DNA of 64,000 nucleotides from Rhizobium sophoriradicis (GCF_003939025.1 NZ_RQIH01000008.1:186001-250000); one strand, 5' to 3'; positions 27,965-37,697 are shown, counted from the stretch's first letter. The notes: generated by a model from the letters alone, not told the origin. Numbers and translations: made by a program.

Positions 27965-28169
27965 GTGTTCCGTTCTGCGAACGCAGCGCAGGCTGTCGCA
28001 ATTTATGGCGCGGCGAGCGAAACTCTTCCGAAGTTCAAGAACTAGCCGCCAGCCGCTAACCATTTCCTGACTATGAAGCAGGCCGCGGCGGCATGCCGAC
28101 CAGCGGTAAGTCGCTTATTAACTCATACGACTTATGGTCGTGGCTACTTGGGCGAACGGGGGAATAGTC

Positions 28170-30539
28170 TTGTCCGACGAGCTGCACATGATCTCCGCAA
28201 TGGGTGGTGCATTGACGGGCCTGCCCGGAATTGGCGATTGCCTTGATCAACACGGTATCGTGCTCGGCGTTCATCTTGATCGAGATGGATTTCATGAATG
28301 CGCCGCCAAGCGGCCGTTACCGGAGCTTATCCTGCTCGACGCTCTGTCGCCGGAGGGGGACGGTCTCGAAGACTGCCGGCGTCTCAAGGGAAACGTCGTA
28401 ACGCGTGATATCCCTGTGATTATCCTGGTCTCGCCTCAGGACGAGCAGACCAAGATTGCGGGGTTTGCCGCCGGTGCGGTGGATTGTGTCTCCAACCTCG
28501 TGTCCGCCGCTGAGCTCGTCGCCCGCATTAAGCGACACATCGAGCTCGCCGCCGCGCAGGCGCGACTGCAGCGGCGCAACGAGCAACTCGAAACGGCGCT
28601 TGCCAGCATGGGACAGGGCGTCTGCCTGTTCGACGAAAGCGGTCGGCTGCTTCTTTCGAATAATCGTTATGCTGAGGTTTATGGACTCGATCCCGCCGTC
28701 ATCCACCCTGGACAGTCGCTGGAAGACATCCTGAATCTCAGACTGGAGGTCGGCGCCGTTCCCGCCACCTCCACATCGGACTATCTCGCCTGGGCCGAAG
28801 CGACCAATATGGGCGATGTGCCCCAGGATTGGATCAAGGAACTGAAATCCGGCCGGATCATCCGCGGCTATCATCAGCGGACGCCGGAGGGCGGCTGGGT
28901 ATCGACCCATGAGGATATCACAAAGGCCTGGTTTGCTGAAAAAGCCCTTGCAGAGGCGCACGCCCAGGCAGAACGCGCCGAGCAGGAGGCGCGGGCGGCG
29001 CATGCCCGGCTTCTGGCAGCTTTCGAAGTCGTCCCGGAAGGCCTCGTCCTGTTCGACGCAGAAGACCGCTTCGTCCTGTGGAACCGGCGATACGAACAGC
29101 TTTACGCCGAAAGCGGCGATATGCTCGCCAAGGGGATGCGCTTCGAAGACCGCCTGCGTGCAGGCCTCGAACGCGGCCAGTATCCGGAGGCGGTTGGGCG
29201 CGAAGACGAATGGCTTGAGGAGCGGCTGGCCCATCATGCCGCGCCCACCAGCAACCACGAGCAGCGCCTGCCCGGAAACCGGTGGATCCGGATCGAGGAA
29301 CGCCGGATCTCCGAAGGCGGCAGCGTCGGCATCCGAGTCGATATCACCGATCTCAAGATGCAGGAGGCCTCGTTCAGGCTGCTGTTCGAAGGCAACCCGA
29401 TGCCGATGTGGGTGTATGACCGCGAAACCCTGAAATTCCTCCATGTCAACCAGGCCGCCATCGATCACTATGGCTACCGTCTGGAGCAGTTTGTGACAAT
29501 GACGCTGCGTGACATCCAGGTGCCGCAGGACGCCGCCCGGGCAACGGCGGCCGTCTTCGACGCCGAGGATCCGGCCGCCACGACCTGCTCGTCGCGCCAC
29601 CTCAAGGCAGATGGCGGCGCCATTGAAGTCACCGTCTATTCCACCTGCTTGAACTACAAGGGCAAAGCGGCAGCGCTCATGGCCGTCGCCGACGTCACCG
29701 AGGCCAAGCGTGCCGAGAAGGCATTGCTGCAGCACCGCGACACGCTGGAAGAGATGGTGCGTTCCCGCACCGTCGAACTGGCGCGGCAGACGGAAGAACT
29801 CGAACGCATGCTCGAACAGGAAAAGCACATCAACGAGTTGCAGCGCCAGTTCGTCTCGATGGCGTCGCATGAGTTCCGTACCCCGCTGGCGGTAATCGAC
29901 GGCGCGGCGCAGCGGCTCATTCGCCGCAAGGAGGCGGCGACACCGGAATTCCTTGCCGAAAAGACCGACCAGATCCGCAGCTCGGTTTCCCGTATGCTCG
30001 AACTGATGGAAAGCATTCTTGCCGCCGGGCGGTTGGATCATGGCCGGATCACCATCGTGCCCAAGCCGTGCTCAATTGCCGAAATCATCGAAACCTGCAG
30101 CGCGCGCCAGGAAAGCATCCGGCGGTCCCATCGCTTTCTGCTCGAACTCGACCGGATTCCTGAGACCATTTATGGCGATCGCCCCGCGCTCGATCAGGTC
30201 TTCAGCAACCTGTTCTCAAATGCCGTGAAATACGCGCCGGATTCCCCCAATGTTCACGTGACAGGGTGGCAGGACGGTGACAACGTCTGCATCACGGTGC
30301 GCGACGAGGGCATCGGCATTGATGCCGACGACCTACCGAAGATGTTCCAGCGTTACTTCCGCGCCAGAAGTTCCACAGGCATCGCCGGCACCGGCATCGG
30401 CCTCAATCTCGTCAAACAGATCATCGAGCTTCATGGCGGAACGATCGAGGTGACGAGCAGCCGCGGGAATGGCACGACGTTCACCCTCCGGCTTCCGATC
30501 GGCGCGGAGGTGTACGATGAGTTGCGTGCGGCGGGCTAA
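28170..30539 (+). CDS. Soluble hybrid histidine kinase with receiver-like and three PAS domains
   Basis: A 789-residue protein if started at TTG 28170, which follows GGGGGAA; an ATG at 28134 has no ribosome site. The order of domains is a receiver-like domain (about 15-125, ELILLDALSP; no acidic pair on strand 1), two PAS-7 domains (about 140-250 and 270-380), one PAS (about 385-505), a coiled linker, HisKA with the phospho-His in ASHEFRTPLAV (about 570) and an HATPase (N box FSNLFSNAVKYA, G box GTGIGLNLVKQI). There is no membrane segment, so the sensing is cytosolic. No cognate response regulator lies adjacent. Confidence 0.88.
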   Translation: MSDELHMISAMGGALTGLPGIGDCLDQHGIVLGVHLDRDGFHECAAKRPLPELILLDALSPEGDGLEDCRRLKGNVVTRDIPVIILVSPQDEQTKIAGFAAGAVDCVSNLVSAAELVARIKRHIELAAAQARLQRRNEQLETALASMGQGVCLFDESGRLLLSNNRYAEVYGLDPAVIHPGQSLEDILNLRLEVGAVPATSTSDYLAWAEATNMGDVPQDWIKELKSGRIIRGYHQRTPEGGWVSTHEDITKAWFAEKALAEAHAQAERAEQEARAAHARLLAAFEVVPEGLVLFDAEDRFVLWNRRYEQLYAESGDMLAKGMRFEDRLRAGLERGQYPEAVGREDEWLEERLAHHAAPTSNHEQRLPGNRWIRIEERRISEGGSVGIRVDITDLKMQEASFRLLFEGNPMPMWVYDRETLKFLHVNQAAIDHYGYRLEQFVTMTLRDIQVPQDAARATAAVFDAEDPAATTCSSRHLKADGGAIEVTVYSTCLNYKGKAAALMAVADVTEAKRAEKALLQHRDTLEEMVRSRTVELARQTEELERMLEQEKHINELQRQFVSMASHEFRTPLAVIDGAAQRLIRRKEAATPEFLAEKTDQIRSSVSRMLELMESILAAGRLDHGRITIVPKPCSIAEIIETCSARQESIRRSHRFLLELDRIPETIYGDRPALDQVFSNLFSNAVKYAPDSPNVHVTGWQDGDNVCITVRDEGIGIDADDLPKMFQRYFRARSSTGIAGTGIGLNLVKQIIELHGGTIEVTSSRGNGTTFTLRLPIGAEVYDELRAAG

Positions 30540-30588
30540 AGCGCGTCGAGATCGTTCATATTCGCTCCCGCGCTTCGCGTATACAAAC

Positions 30589-32439
30589 CTAAAGCTTAAG
30601 GGCGAATGCCGGCACGCGCACGCCGTTTTTAAGGAAGTGCCGCTCCAGCTCGTCAATATCCGGACTAGCCGGCGGATTGCCCAGCGCCTCGGCCCAGTTC
30701 TCGCGGCTGGGCAGGGCCATCGCCGCGGTGACCAGCACGGTGGTTCCCGGGCCGAGTTCGCCGCGCAGCTGCGGCAGCAGGGTTTTGGCGTGGATAAGGT
30801 TGGTGTTGGGGATCGGGCTCATCGTGTGGCCGGCCCTCGGACGGGATGACAGATCCGCGATGGCGCTGACATCCGTTTGCCCGTACCAGACGGCCCGGCC
30901 TTCCGCCTGTTCGGATCGGTCGACATTAAAATCGGCGCGTTCGATCGCAAAGCCGCCTTCGATGGTGCTCAGCGCCCGCGGTGTGGTTATGCGGTGAATG
31001 CGGATGTGCCAGGGGTTTGCGGGAATGAGCCAAGTCTCGATGGCGACATCATTCCAGGGGCGCCAGCGCGAATAGAGCCGGTCGCCTGCTATCAGCGCTT
31101 CTTCGAGGGTTTCCCGCATGCGGAAATGAACGCCGTCGTCGGAAAGGCCGAGCATGCCGTCGAAGCTGGCGGCGACAAAGTTCCGGTCGTCGGCCTCGAT
31201 GTTGAAGGCATAGCGGGTGGAGTAGGCGAATTTCGAATATTTCTCGTTTGCACCGCGCATCTTGTCGTGCTGCTGGCCGGAAGAGAGCACGACGACATTT
31301 CCCGGCGTGTGCATGGCGACCATGCCGGCCGGCTTCAAAGCCACCGGCTCCGAGAATTCCGGCTGCGGCGCCTCTTCGGCGGCCCAGAAGGGGTGATCGT
31401 AAGGAAGGGCGAGCGGCAGGAAGAATTTCAGCGCCCAATAAGGCGAGCCGGGAGAGTTATAGCTCTCGCTCATCAGAAGGTTCGGGTAGCCGTAGCCTAT
31501 GGAGAGAATGCCATCGCGGTCGGCGATCGGCAGCGCCGACCACCAGCGGATATGGCGCATGTAGTAGCCCTTGATCTCCGCCCAGGGCAGCGCCTCGAGG
31601 CCGGCAAAGGCGAGCGCACCCCAGAAGCCGCCGGCGGCGAAGCGGTAGGTCTGGCTGCGGCCGAAGGCAAGGGCAGCGCCATCGGGGCCGAACCAGTGGC
31701 GGATATCCCGGGCGAAGATTTCGGCGCGATGGCGGAAGCGCTGCTTGCGCGCCTCGTCGCCGGGCGCCAGCACGGCATAGATCAGGCCGTAGAAATGCAT
31801 GGCGAAGGGGATGTAGTGATCGACCCGCCTGACCGGTCCGTCGCGATACCAGCCCTCGCCGAGATCAAAAGCCTCGGCTTCGTCGAGATAGGTGACGGTT
31901 TTGCCGTGGTCGAACGCCACACCGACACGCTCCAGCCCGAGATCGATGAGGACGCGGAAGAATTTCCAGTTGTTGTCGATGAATTCCAGGTTCCGCGCGG
32001 CGACAAGATAGGCAGAGACCGTCTTCTTCTCGTTGTCAGCAAGCGGCTCCCAGATATGTTCGGGCACCAGTGCCAGCGAAAAGCCGACGGCGGCAAGCTC
32101 GACCAGCCGCTGATTGCGATCGGCGAGATCACCCCAATATTCGGGATGATCGGGATTGGTTCCGTTTGCCAGCCCGCGCCGATAGAGATCCCAATGCGGG
32201 AAATGGCCGCCGCCGGCGGCAAGGGGAACGATGCCCCAGAGCGGCCGCGCAAATCCTTCGAGATCGGCCGCAGCCTGGTCGAAGATCGCGCCGGCAGCAC
32301 TAAGGCGCACGCGGGCGCCGCCTTCGGAGAAATAGGGCAGAAGCGGCTCGAAAAGGTTGATGACGGCCCTTGCCAGATCGTCGCGCGTCTTCAGGGGGTT
32401 GCCGGAAAGCGGGTTGGCCCTGCTGGGATCGTAGATCAT
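30589..32439 (-). CDS. DUF2264 protein, probable cytoplasmic glycan hydrolase
   Basis: A 616-residue protein of the DUF2264 family, which I believe overlaps CAZy family GH154 (beta-glucuronidase activity in some members); this should be checked. The N-terminal part looks like an alpha/alpha toroid (GFARPLWGIVPLAAGGGHF, NNWKFFRVLID) and the C-terminal part like a beta sandwich. There is no signal peptide, so it should act on imported sugars. It is the last gene of the minus-strand sugar ABC operon and lies behind a hairpin after the SBP gene. A role together with GH88 on uronic-acid oligosaccharides fits the context. Confidence 0.8.
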   Translation of the reverse strand: MIYDPSRANPLSGNPLKTRDDLARAVINLFEPLLPYFSEGGARVRLSAAGAIFDQAAADLEGFARPLWGIVPLAAGGGHFPHWDLYRRGLANGTNPDHPEYWGDLADRNQRLVELAAVGFSLALVPEHIWEPLADNEKKTVSAYLVAARNLEFIDNNWKFFRVLIDLGLERVGVAFDHGKTVTYLDEAEAFDLGEGWYRDGPVRRVDHYIPFAMHFYGLIYAVLAPGDEARKQRFRHRAEIFARDIRHWFGPDGAALAFGRSQTYRFAAGGFWGALAFAGLEALPWAEIKGYYMRHIRWWSALPIADRDGILSIGYGYPNLLMSESYNSPGSPYWALKFFLPLALPYDHPFWAAEEAPQPEFSEPVALKPAGMVAMHTPGNVVVLSSGQQHDKMRGANEKYSKFAYSTRYAFNIEADDRNFVAASFDGMLGLSDDGVHFRMRETLEEALIAGDRLYSRWRPWNDVAIETWLIPANPWHIRIHRITTPRALSTIEGGFAIERADFNVDRSEQAEGRAVWYGQTDVSAIADLSSRPRAGHTMSPIPNTNLIHAKTLLPQLRGELGPGTTVLVTAAMALPSRENWAEALGNPPASPDIDELERHFLKNGVRVPAFALKL

Positions 32440-32458
32440 TGTCTGCTCTGGTTTTTCT

Positions 32459-32498
32459 AAAACAGGATCGGCCGCGGGCCATGTGCTGGTCCGCGGCC
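32459..32498 (-). terminator. Terminator or attenuator between the SBP and DUF2264 genes
   Basis: Eight-bp arms GGCCGCGG and CCGCGGCC (32470-32477 and 32491-32498), followed in the minus direction by a short TTTT run. It probably stabilises the SBP message and lowers expression of the last gene. Confidence 0.65.
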
Positions 32499-32516
32499 GC
32501 CGGTATCTCGCGAGAC

Positions 32517-33791
32517 TTACTTGATGGCCTTCACGCCTTCGGTCATTTCCTTCAGCCCGTCGTCGACGGAGGTATTGTCGGTCATGATCGCATCATGGGC
32601 GCGGTTGAGCACGACCTCTATCTTGGCGGCGTTCGGATTGACGGCCATTTCCAGATAGGCTTTGGCTGGTATCAGCGCTTCCTTGCTGGCTTCATCCTGC
32701 GGGAAGCCGGGCGTCGACGCGATCTTGGCGCTGACGTCGGCGGTCTTCAGCGCCGGGAAGGTGCCGGTCGAGGCGATGACGGCGGCGCCCTCGGGGCCGG
32801 TGACGAACTTGATGAAATCGAGCGCCGCTTCCTTGTGGGTGGAATTGGCGTTGACCGCCAGGCCCGAAATCTGCGCGGCGGTGGTGCCGGCCCGCACGCC
32901 ATCGGGATGCGGGAACTTCACGATGCCCCAGTTCTTGCTCTTCGATTCACCCGATTTGACCTTGGCGATCTGGGTGCCGACGAACCAGGTGCCCATCGGT
33001 AGCATGCCGATCGTGCCGTTGAAGAAGAGCGCCGAATAATGCGTGTTCGAGGTCTTCAGGAAGGCATAGGAGGGGATGGCGCCATCCTTCTGCAGCGTGA
33101 GGGCCCGCTCGTACCAGGGCTTCAGGAAGGCATAGTCGCCATCGACCAGCGTGTGTTTCCCATCGAGGATGCCGGGCAGCTGGACGGTCGAGCGCCAAGT
33201 ATGCAGCAGCGCGCCATAGGTCTTGTTGGTGCCCATGCCGCCCGCGAGCTTCTCGGCGGTTGCGTCGAACTGCGCCCAGGTCATGTCGTTGGTGGGGTAG
33301 GGCACGCCGGCTTTGTCAAAGATGTCCTTGTTGTAATAGACGATCCAGAAGTCGGAGCGGAACGGCAGGGAATAGATCTTGCCGTCGACGGTCAGCTCTT
33401 CGATCAGGCCGCCATAGGGTGCCGGATCGATCTTCTGATCCTTCACGAAGCCGCTGAGATCGGCGATATTGCCGGCGCGCACCAGATTGGTATAGCCCGG
33501 CACATCCTTGATGGTGACGATGTCGATATCCTTCGAGCCGCCGGTCAGCTGCGTCGAAATCATCTGCTGGTAATCCTGCGAGCCGAGATCCATCGGCTCG
33601 AACTTCACGTTCGGATGCTTGGCCTGATAGGCCTCGATCAGCGGCTTGTAATAGGCTGTCTTGTCCCAGTCCCACAAAGCCCATTTGAGCGTCACGGCGT
33701 CCTGAGCAAGCGCTGCGCCGGCCGTCGTCGCCGCCAGTGTGAAACCTGCCACGGCAAGTTTCACCGTCCTCCCAAAATTATCCAAATACAT
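32517..33791 (-). CDS. Sugar ABC transporter substrate-binding protein (CUT1 type)
   Basis: A 424-residue periplasmic binding protein. The N-terminus has a Sec signal ending near GAALA, then a family-1 SBP body (WALWDWDKTAYYKPLIEAY start; IYSLPFRSDFWIVYYNKDIF; PEGAAVIASTG). The ATG follows AAGGAG. Two permeases, an ATPase, a GH88 and a DUF624 gene lie upstream on the same strand, so the import system is complete. The ligand is probably an acidic oligosaccharide, judged by the enzymes. Confidence 0.88.
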   Translation of the reverse strand: MYLDNFGRTVKLAVAGFTLAATTAGAALAQDAVTLKWALWDWDKTAYYKPLIEAYQAKHPNVKFEPMDLGSQDYQQMISTQLTGGSKDIDIVTIKDVPGYTNLVRAGNIADLSGFVKDQKIDPAPYGGLIEELTVDGKIYSLPFRSDFWIVYYNKDIFDKAGVPYPTNDMTWAQFDATAEKLAGGMGTNKTYGALLHTWRSTVQLPGILDGKHTLVDGDYAFLKPWYERALTLQKDGAIPSYAFLKTSNTHYSALFFNGTIGMLPMGTWFVGTQIAKVKSGESKSKNWGIVKFPHPDGVRAGTTAAQISGLAVNANSTHKEAALDFIKFVTGPEGAAVIASTGTFPALKTADVSAKIASTPGFPQDEASKEALIPAKAYLEMAVNPNAAKIEVVLNRAHDAIMTDNTSVDDGLKEMTEGVKAIK

Positions 33792-33827
33792 TCCCGTTTC
33801 TCCTTCCCTGGATCGTCTCTGGATCAG

Positions 33828-34541
33828 TTATTTTATGAAGTGTCGGTGCGGCCGCATTGCCTCTGGCAGGTCCAGAACCAACACCACTGCCCGATGGACG
33901 CCGAATGCGACGGCGAACATTCCGAATGAAAAATTGAAGGTCGCCGGCATGAACACGGAAACCGGATAGAAGAGGATGTGCACCAGCCACAGGGCAGCGT
34001 TGAAGGCGAGCGCGGCAAGCGCCGGCAGCGGGCGGGCGACGGAGGCGAGCGCGGCCAGGCGAAGGAGCCGCAGCGCCGGCAGGTCGCGCATGACCATCAG
34101 CACGACGAGATGGCAGGCGGTGACCGCAAGAAAGGCGGTGGCAACAAGCGCGACCGCCAGCGGTGCGGCGAGCATCAGGTTGTCACGCGCGCCGGCTGCA
34201 TAGCTGAGGATTGCATAGATGCCGAGTGCGAGCACGCCCGTCAGCGCCAGACCCCAGGCGGTGGCCCGCCAGAAATAGCGCAGGAATGCTTCGGTGAAAT
34301 CACGCAGCAGATAGGTGTTGCGATCTTCGACGAAGGCCACCGAGACCCGGGCCGTGGCGGCGAGTGCTGCCGGCAGCGTCACCACGAAGAGCGAGGCCAG
34401 GATGAACAGGATGTTGAGCTTGACCATCTCCCACCATTCGCGGGCGAGGATGTCGGCGAACAAGGCAAGGCCGGTCTTGACAGGCGCATCCTTCGGAATG
34501 CCCGGCCCCTCCTTTGTCCACATGTCCCGCAACCACTGCAT
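33828..34541 (-). CDS. DUF624 (YesL-type) membrane protein
   Basis: A 237-residue integral membrane protein with about five hydrophobic segments (LNILFILASLFVVTLPAALA; GLALTGVLALGIYAILSYA; LAVALVATAFLAVTACHLVVL; others near the C-terminus). DUF624 proteins recur beside sugar ABC transporters, as yesL does in the Bacillus rhamnogalacturonan locus. Their role is not established. It is 18 bp after the ATPase gene and 36 bp before the SBP gene. Confidence 0.82.
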   Translation of the reverse strand: MQWLRDMWTKEGPGIPKDAPVKTGLALFADILAREWWEMVKLNILFILASLFVVTLPAALAATARVSVAFVEDRNTYLLRDFTEAFLRYFWRATAWGLALTGVLALGIYAILSYAAGARDNLMLAAPLAVALVATAFLAVTACHLVVLMVMRDLPALRLLRLAALASVARPLPALAALAFNAALWLVHILFYPVSVFMPATFNFSFGMFAVAFGVHRAVVLVLDLPEAMRPHRHFIK

Positions 34542-34559
34542 GGCCGTTTCCCCAGGCGC

Positions 34560-35669
34560 TCAGTAGAGAATCGATCGTTCGGTTTCCTTGTCGAACAGCT
34601 GCGCATTGCTCATGTCGGCGACGAGCGTCGCCTCCTCGCCGATATCGGGCCGGAAGCGCGGCGATACGCGGGCGATGAGATTGCGCCCGCCGGCGACCAT
34701 GTTCAGATGCACTTCCGAGCCCATCGGCTCGGCAAGCTCGACCACTGCCTTAACCGGCGCCAGATTTTCGGCCGGGATGTCGGCCGGCGGCAGTTCGTGG
34801 AGATTCTCCGGGCGGATGCCGAGCACCAGTTCGCGGCCCTCGTAAGGAGCGATCCTGCTCTTGTCGAAATGCTCAGGCAGCGGCAGCTCGCGGCCGTCGA
34901 AGATTGCGACATAGCGCTCGCCCCGGCGCTGAATGATCGAGGGCATCATGTTCATCTGCGGCGCGCCGATGAAGGCGGCGACGAACATGTTGACGGGGCG
35001 GTCGTAAAGGTTCTGCGGTGTGTCGACCTGCTGGATATGGCCGTCCTTCATGACGACGATGCGGTCGGCCATGGTCATGGCTTCCACCTGGTCGTGGGTG
35101 ACGTAGATGAAGGTGGCGTTGAGGCGCTTGTGCAGCTTGGTGATTTCCGAGCGCATCGTGCCGCGCAGCTTGGCGTCGAGATTGGACAGCGGCTCGTCGA
35201 GCAGGAAGACGGCCGGGTTGCGCACCATGGCGCGGCCGAGCGCGACGCGCTGGCGCTGACCGCCCGAAAGCGCTTTCGGCTTGCGGTTCAGGAGATGGGT
35301 GATGTCGAGGATTTTGGCGGCGTCCTGCACCTGCTTGTCGATGAAATCGCGCGACACTTTGCGCAGCTGCAGACCGAAGGCCATGTTCTTGTAGACGGTC
35401 ATATGCGGGTAGAGCGCATAGTTCTGGAAGACCATGGCGATATCCCGATCCTTGGAGGGGACGTCGTTCATGACATCGCCGCCGATCTTCAACTCTCCTC
35501 CCGAGATCTCCTCGAGGCCGGCGATCATCCTGAGCGTCGTCGATTTGCCGCAGCCGGAGGGGCCGACCAGGATGATGAATTCCTTGTCGGCAATTTCCAG
35601 ATCGATATCGTGGACGACGGTGAGCGCGCCGTAGGTCTTGTTCAGGTCTTTGAGCGAAATGCTGGCCAT
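34560..35669 (-). CDS. Sugar ABC transporter ATP-binding protein (UgpC/MsmX type)
   Basis: A 369-residue ATPase. Walker A is GPSGCGKST near residue 38, the signature is LSGGQRQRVALGRA, Walker B is FLLDEPLSNLDAKLR, and the H-loop is in YVTHDQVEAMT. A C-terminal TOBE-like domain (from about residue 240) contacts the permeases and can be regulated. It is the only CUT1-type ATPase in the window, while the fucosidase-linked transporter and the orphan SBP lack one. Such ATPases are known to serve several importers. Confidence 0.94.
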   Translation of the reverse strand: MASISLKDLNKTYGALTVVHDIDLEIADKEFIILVGPSGCGKSTTLRMIAGLEEISGGELKIGGDVMNDVPSKDRDIAMVFQNYALYPHMTVYKNMAFGLQLRKVSRDFIDKQVQDAAKILDITHLLNRKPKALSGGQRQRVALGRAMVRNPAVFLLDEPLSNLDAKLRGTMRSEITKLHKRLNATFIYVTHDQVEAMTMADRIVVMKDGHIQQVDTPQNLYDRPVNMFVAAFIGAPQMNMMPSIIQRRGERYVAIFDGRELPLPEHFDKSRIAPYEGRELVLGIRPENLHELPPADIPAENLAPVKAVVELAEPMGSEVHLNMVAGGRNLIARVSPRFRPDIGEEATLVADMSNAQLFDKETERSILY

Positions 35670-35684
35670 CGGGTTCTCCTGACG

Positions 35685-36857
35685 TCACCAATAGGAAGAC
35701 CAACGGCGCGAAAGGCGCGTCAAAGCTTCCATGTAATAATAATCTCCCCAGGAGACGCACTCATCGACGCCCTCGCCGCGGCAGGTGTTGAAGGGCGATT
35801 TCTTCGAATAGGTGGCGTGCAGCACCAGGCCGTTGGAGACGGTGGGATCCTTGACCGCATAATGATCGGCGAGGCTCTTCACCATGCGCCGCGCCAGCAT
35901 GCGGTAGCGCTCGGCGGTATCGGCATCGATGAGATCGGCCATCTCAAGCAGGCCGCAGGCGGTGATCGAGGCGGACGAGCTGTCGCGCGGCTCGCCGTCG
36001 CCATCGGAAAAGACGAGATCCCAATAGGGCACCATGTCGGCCGGCAGCCGGTTGAGATAGAAGGCGAGCAGCCGGTCGAAGGTCTGGCGATATTCCTCGA
36101 TCCGCTCATAGCGGTAGGAGATCGCCATGCCGGCGATGCCCCAGGCCTGCCCGCGCGCCCAGAAGCTGTCGTCCCGGTAGCCCTGCTTGGTGGCGCCGCG
36201 CACCGGCGCGCCGGTGACCGGGTCCATGTAGAAGGTGTGATAAGTGGAATCATCCGGCCGCACCGAATGGGCGAGCGTGGTGCGGGCGTGGGTGAGCGCG
36301 ATCTCGCGGTATTTCGGGTCGCCCGTCTCGCTGCTAGCCCAGTAGAGGAGCGGCAGGTTCAAAAGGCAGTCGATGATGTAGCGGTATTCCTCCGCCTTGC
36401 CTTTATGGCCCCAGGCCTGGATGAACTGGCCGATCGGCTGGAAGCGCTCGATCAGTTGGTCGGCGGCCAGGATCGCGGCCCTGCGGCCGTCCGCGTCTCC
36501 GACGAGCTTCCAGGCAGCGATGCAGGAGGGCGAATAGAGAAAGCCCATATCGTGATGATCGGTTTCGATGCGGTTGACGATCCGATGCAGGAAGGACTGG
36601 ACCTGGATCTGCGCGGCATGCCGGAACACCGGATCGCCGCTATGTTCGAAGGCGAGCCACATCTCGCCCGGCCAGAAACCGGCCGTCCATTGGTCGTTGG
36701 CAACGGCGGGATAGAAATTGTTGACGCTCGAATGGTTCTGCGCGGCGTAGGTGAATGTGGGAAGATTGCGCCTGACCTGCTCGACGGCAAGGTCGAGGGC
36801 GACCTTTACCTCTGCGTCGGTGATCGGCTGCGGGGCGACTGTTGAAACGGCATTCAT
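35685..36857 (-). CDS. GH88 unsaturated glucuronyl hydrolase
   Basis: A 390-residue (alpha/alpha)6-barrel enzyme. Family marks include NNFYPAVANDQWTAGFWPGE and GFLYSPSCIAAW near the substrate pocket, and the catalytic-Asp region YRDDSFWARGQAWG. It removes the 4,5-unsaturated uronic acid that a polysaccharide lyase leaves on oligosaccharide ends. There is no signal peptide, so it works in the cytoplasm after import. It lies between the permease and ATPase genes (3 and 15 bp gaps). A heparinase II/III-like lyase is encoded divergently nearby, which would supply the substrate. Confidence 0.9.
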   Translation of the reverse strand: MNAVSTVAPQPITDAEVKVALDLAVEQVRRNLPTFTYAAQNHSSVNNFYPAVANDQWTAGFWPGEMWLAFEHSGDPVFRHAAQIQVQSFLHRIVNRIETDHHDMGFLYSPSCIAAWKLVGDADGRRAAILAADQLIERFQPIGQFIQAWGHKGKAEEYRYIIDCLLNLPLLYWASSETGDPKYREIALTHARTTLAHSVRPDDSTYHTFYMDPVTGAPVRGATKQGYRDDSFWARGQAWGIAGMAISYRYERIEEYRQTFDRLLAFYLNRLPADMVPYWDLVFSDGDGEPRDSSSASITACGLLEMADLIDADTAERYRMLARRMVKSLADHYAVKDPTVSNGLVLHATYSKKSPFNTCRGEGVDECVSWGDYYYMEALTRLSRRWSSYW

Positions 36858-36860
36858 GGC

Positions 36861-37697
36861 TTAACCCTTCAGTCCCGTCGAGGCGATGCCCTCGACAAAG
36901 AAGCGCTGCAGAGCGAGGAAGACGATAAGAACGGGTACGAGGGCGACGACGGAGGCCGCCATGATCAGCCCGTATTCGGCTGAATATTGCGAGATGAACA
37001 TGCGCAGGCCGATCTGGACGGTCTTCAGCTCGGTCTTGGTGAGATAGATCATTGGCCCGAGGAAATCGTTCCAGGTGCTGACGAAGGTGAAGATCGTCAG
37101 CGTCGAGAGCGCGGGCTTGGAGAGCGGCAGCATGATGCGTGCCCAGATCTGATATTCGTTCATGCCGTCGATGCGCGCGGCCTCGCAGAGCTCTGTCGGG
37201 ATCGACATGTAGAACTGCCGCATCAGGAAAACGCCGAAGGCGGTGAAGGCCTGCAGGCAGATCAGCGCCAGATGCGTGTTGTTGAGGCCGAACTCGCGCA
37301 TCAGCAGAAATTGCGGCACCATATAAACCTGCCATGGCATGGCGATGGTGGCGATATAGCCGAGGAACAGCGTGTTCTTATAAGGGAAATTCAGCTTGGC
37401 GAAGGCGTAGGCGGCAAAGCTGGAGGTCAAGAGCTGCAGCAGCGTGACGATGATCGTCAGCTTCGAGGTGTTGTAGATGAAAAGGGCAAGCGGGATCTTC
37501 GTCCAGATATCGACGTAGTTCTGCCATTGCGGCTGCGACGGTATCCATTCGATCGGGAAGGCGAAAACGTCGCGGCTGAGCTTCAGCGATGCCGAGAGCA
37601 TCCAGGCGAAGGGCATCAGCATTACCACCGTCACCGTGATGACAATGACATAGAGGAGGACCGTTTTGGCGGTCACCTTGCGCCCGGCGATCCTCAT
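36861..37697 (-). CDS. Sugar ABC transporter permease (MalG type)
   Basis: A 278-residue inner-membrane permease with about six transmembrane segments. The EAA loop that docks the ATPase is EAARIDGMNEYQIWARIMLP. It starts 4 bp inside the end of the partner permease gene (ATGA overlap), so the two are translationally coupled. Confidence 0.92.
   Translation of the reverse strand: MRIAGRKVTAKTVLLYVIVITVTVVMLMPFAWMLSASLKLSRDVFAFPIEWIPSQPQWQNYVDIWTKIPLALFIYNTSKLTIIVTLLQLLTSSFAAYAFAKLNFPYKNTLFLGYIATIAMPWQVYMVPQFLLMREFGLNNTHLALICLQAFTAFGVFLMRQFYMSIPTELCEAARIDGMNEYQIWARIMLPLSKPALSTLTIFTFVSTWNDFLGPMIYLTKTELKTVQIGLRMFISQYSAEYGLIMAASVVALVPVLIVFLALQRFFVEGIASTGLKG

Noticed and set aside
28317..30041. A 574-codon minus-strand frame opposite the histidine kinase
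   Set aside because: Shadow of a gene with unmistakable HisKA and HATPase motifs.
30877..32460. A 527-codon plus-strand frame opposite DUF2264
   Set aside because: Shadow frame without start signal or domain.
33978..36845. A 955-codon open frame on the plus strand opposite the SBP, DUF624, ATPase and GH88 genes
   Set aside because: It is a mirror frame of four well-supported genes, with Arg/Asp/His-rich composition and no domain. GC-rich codon use leaves such frames open.
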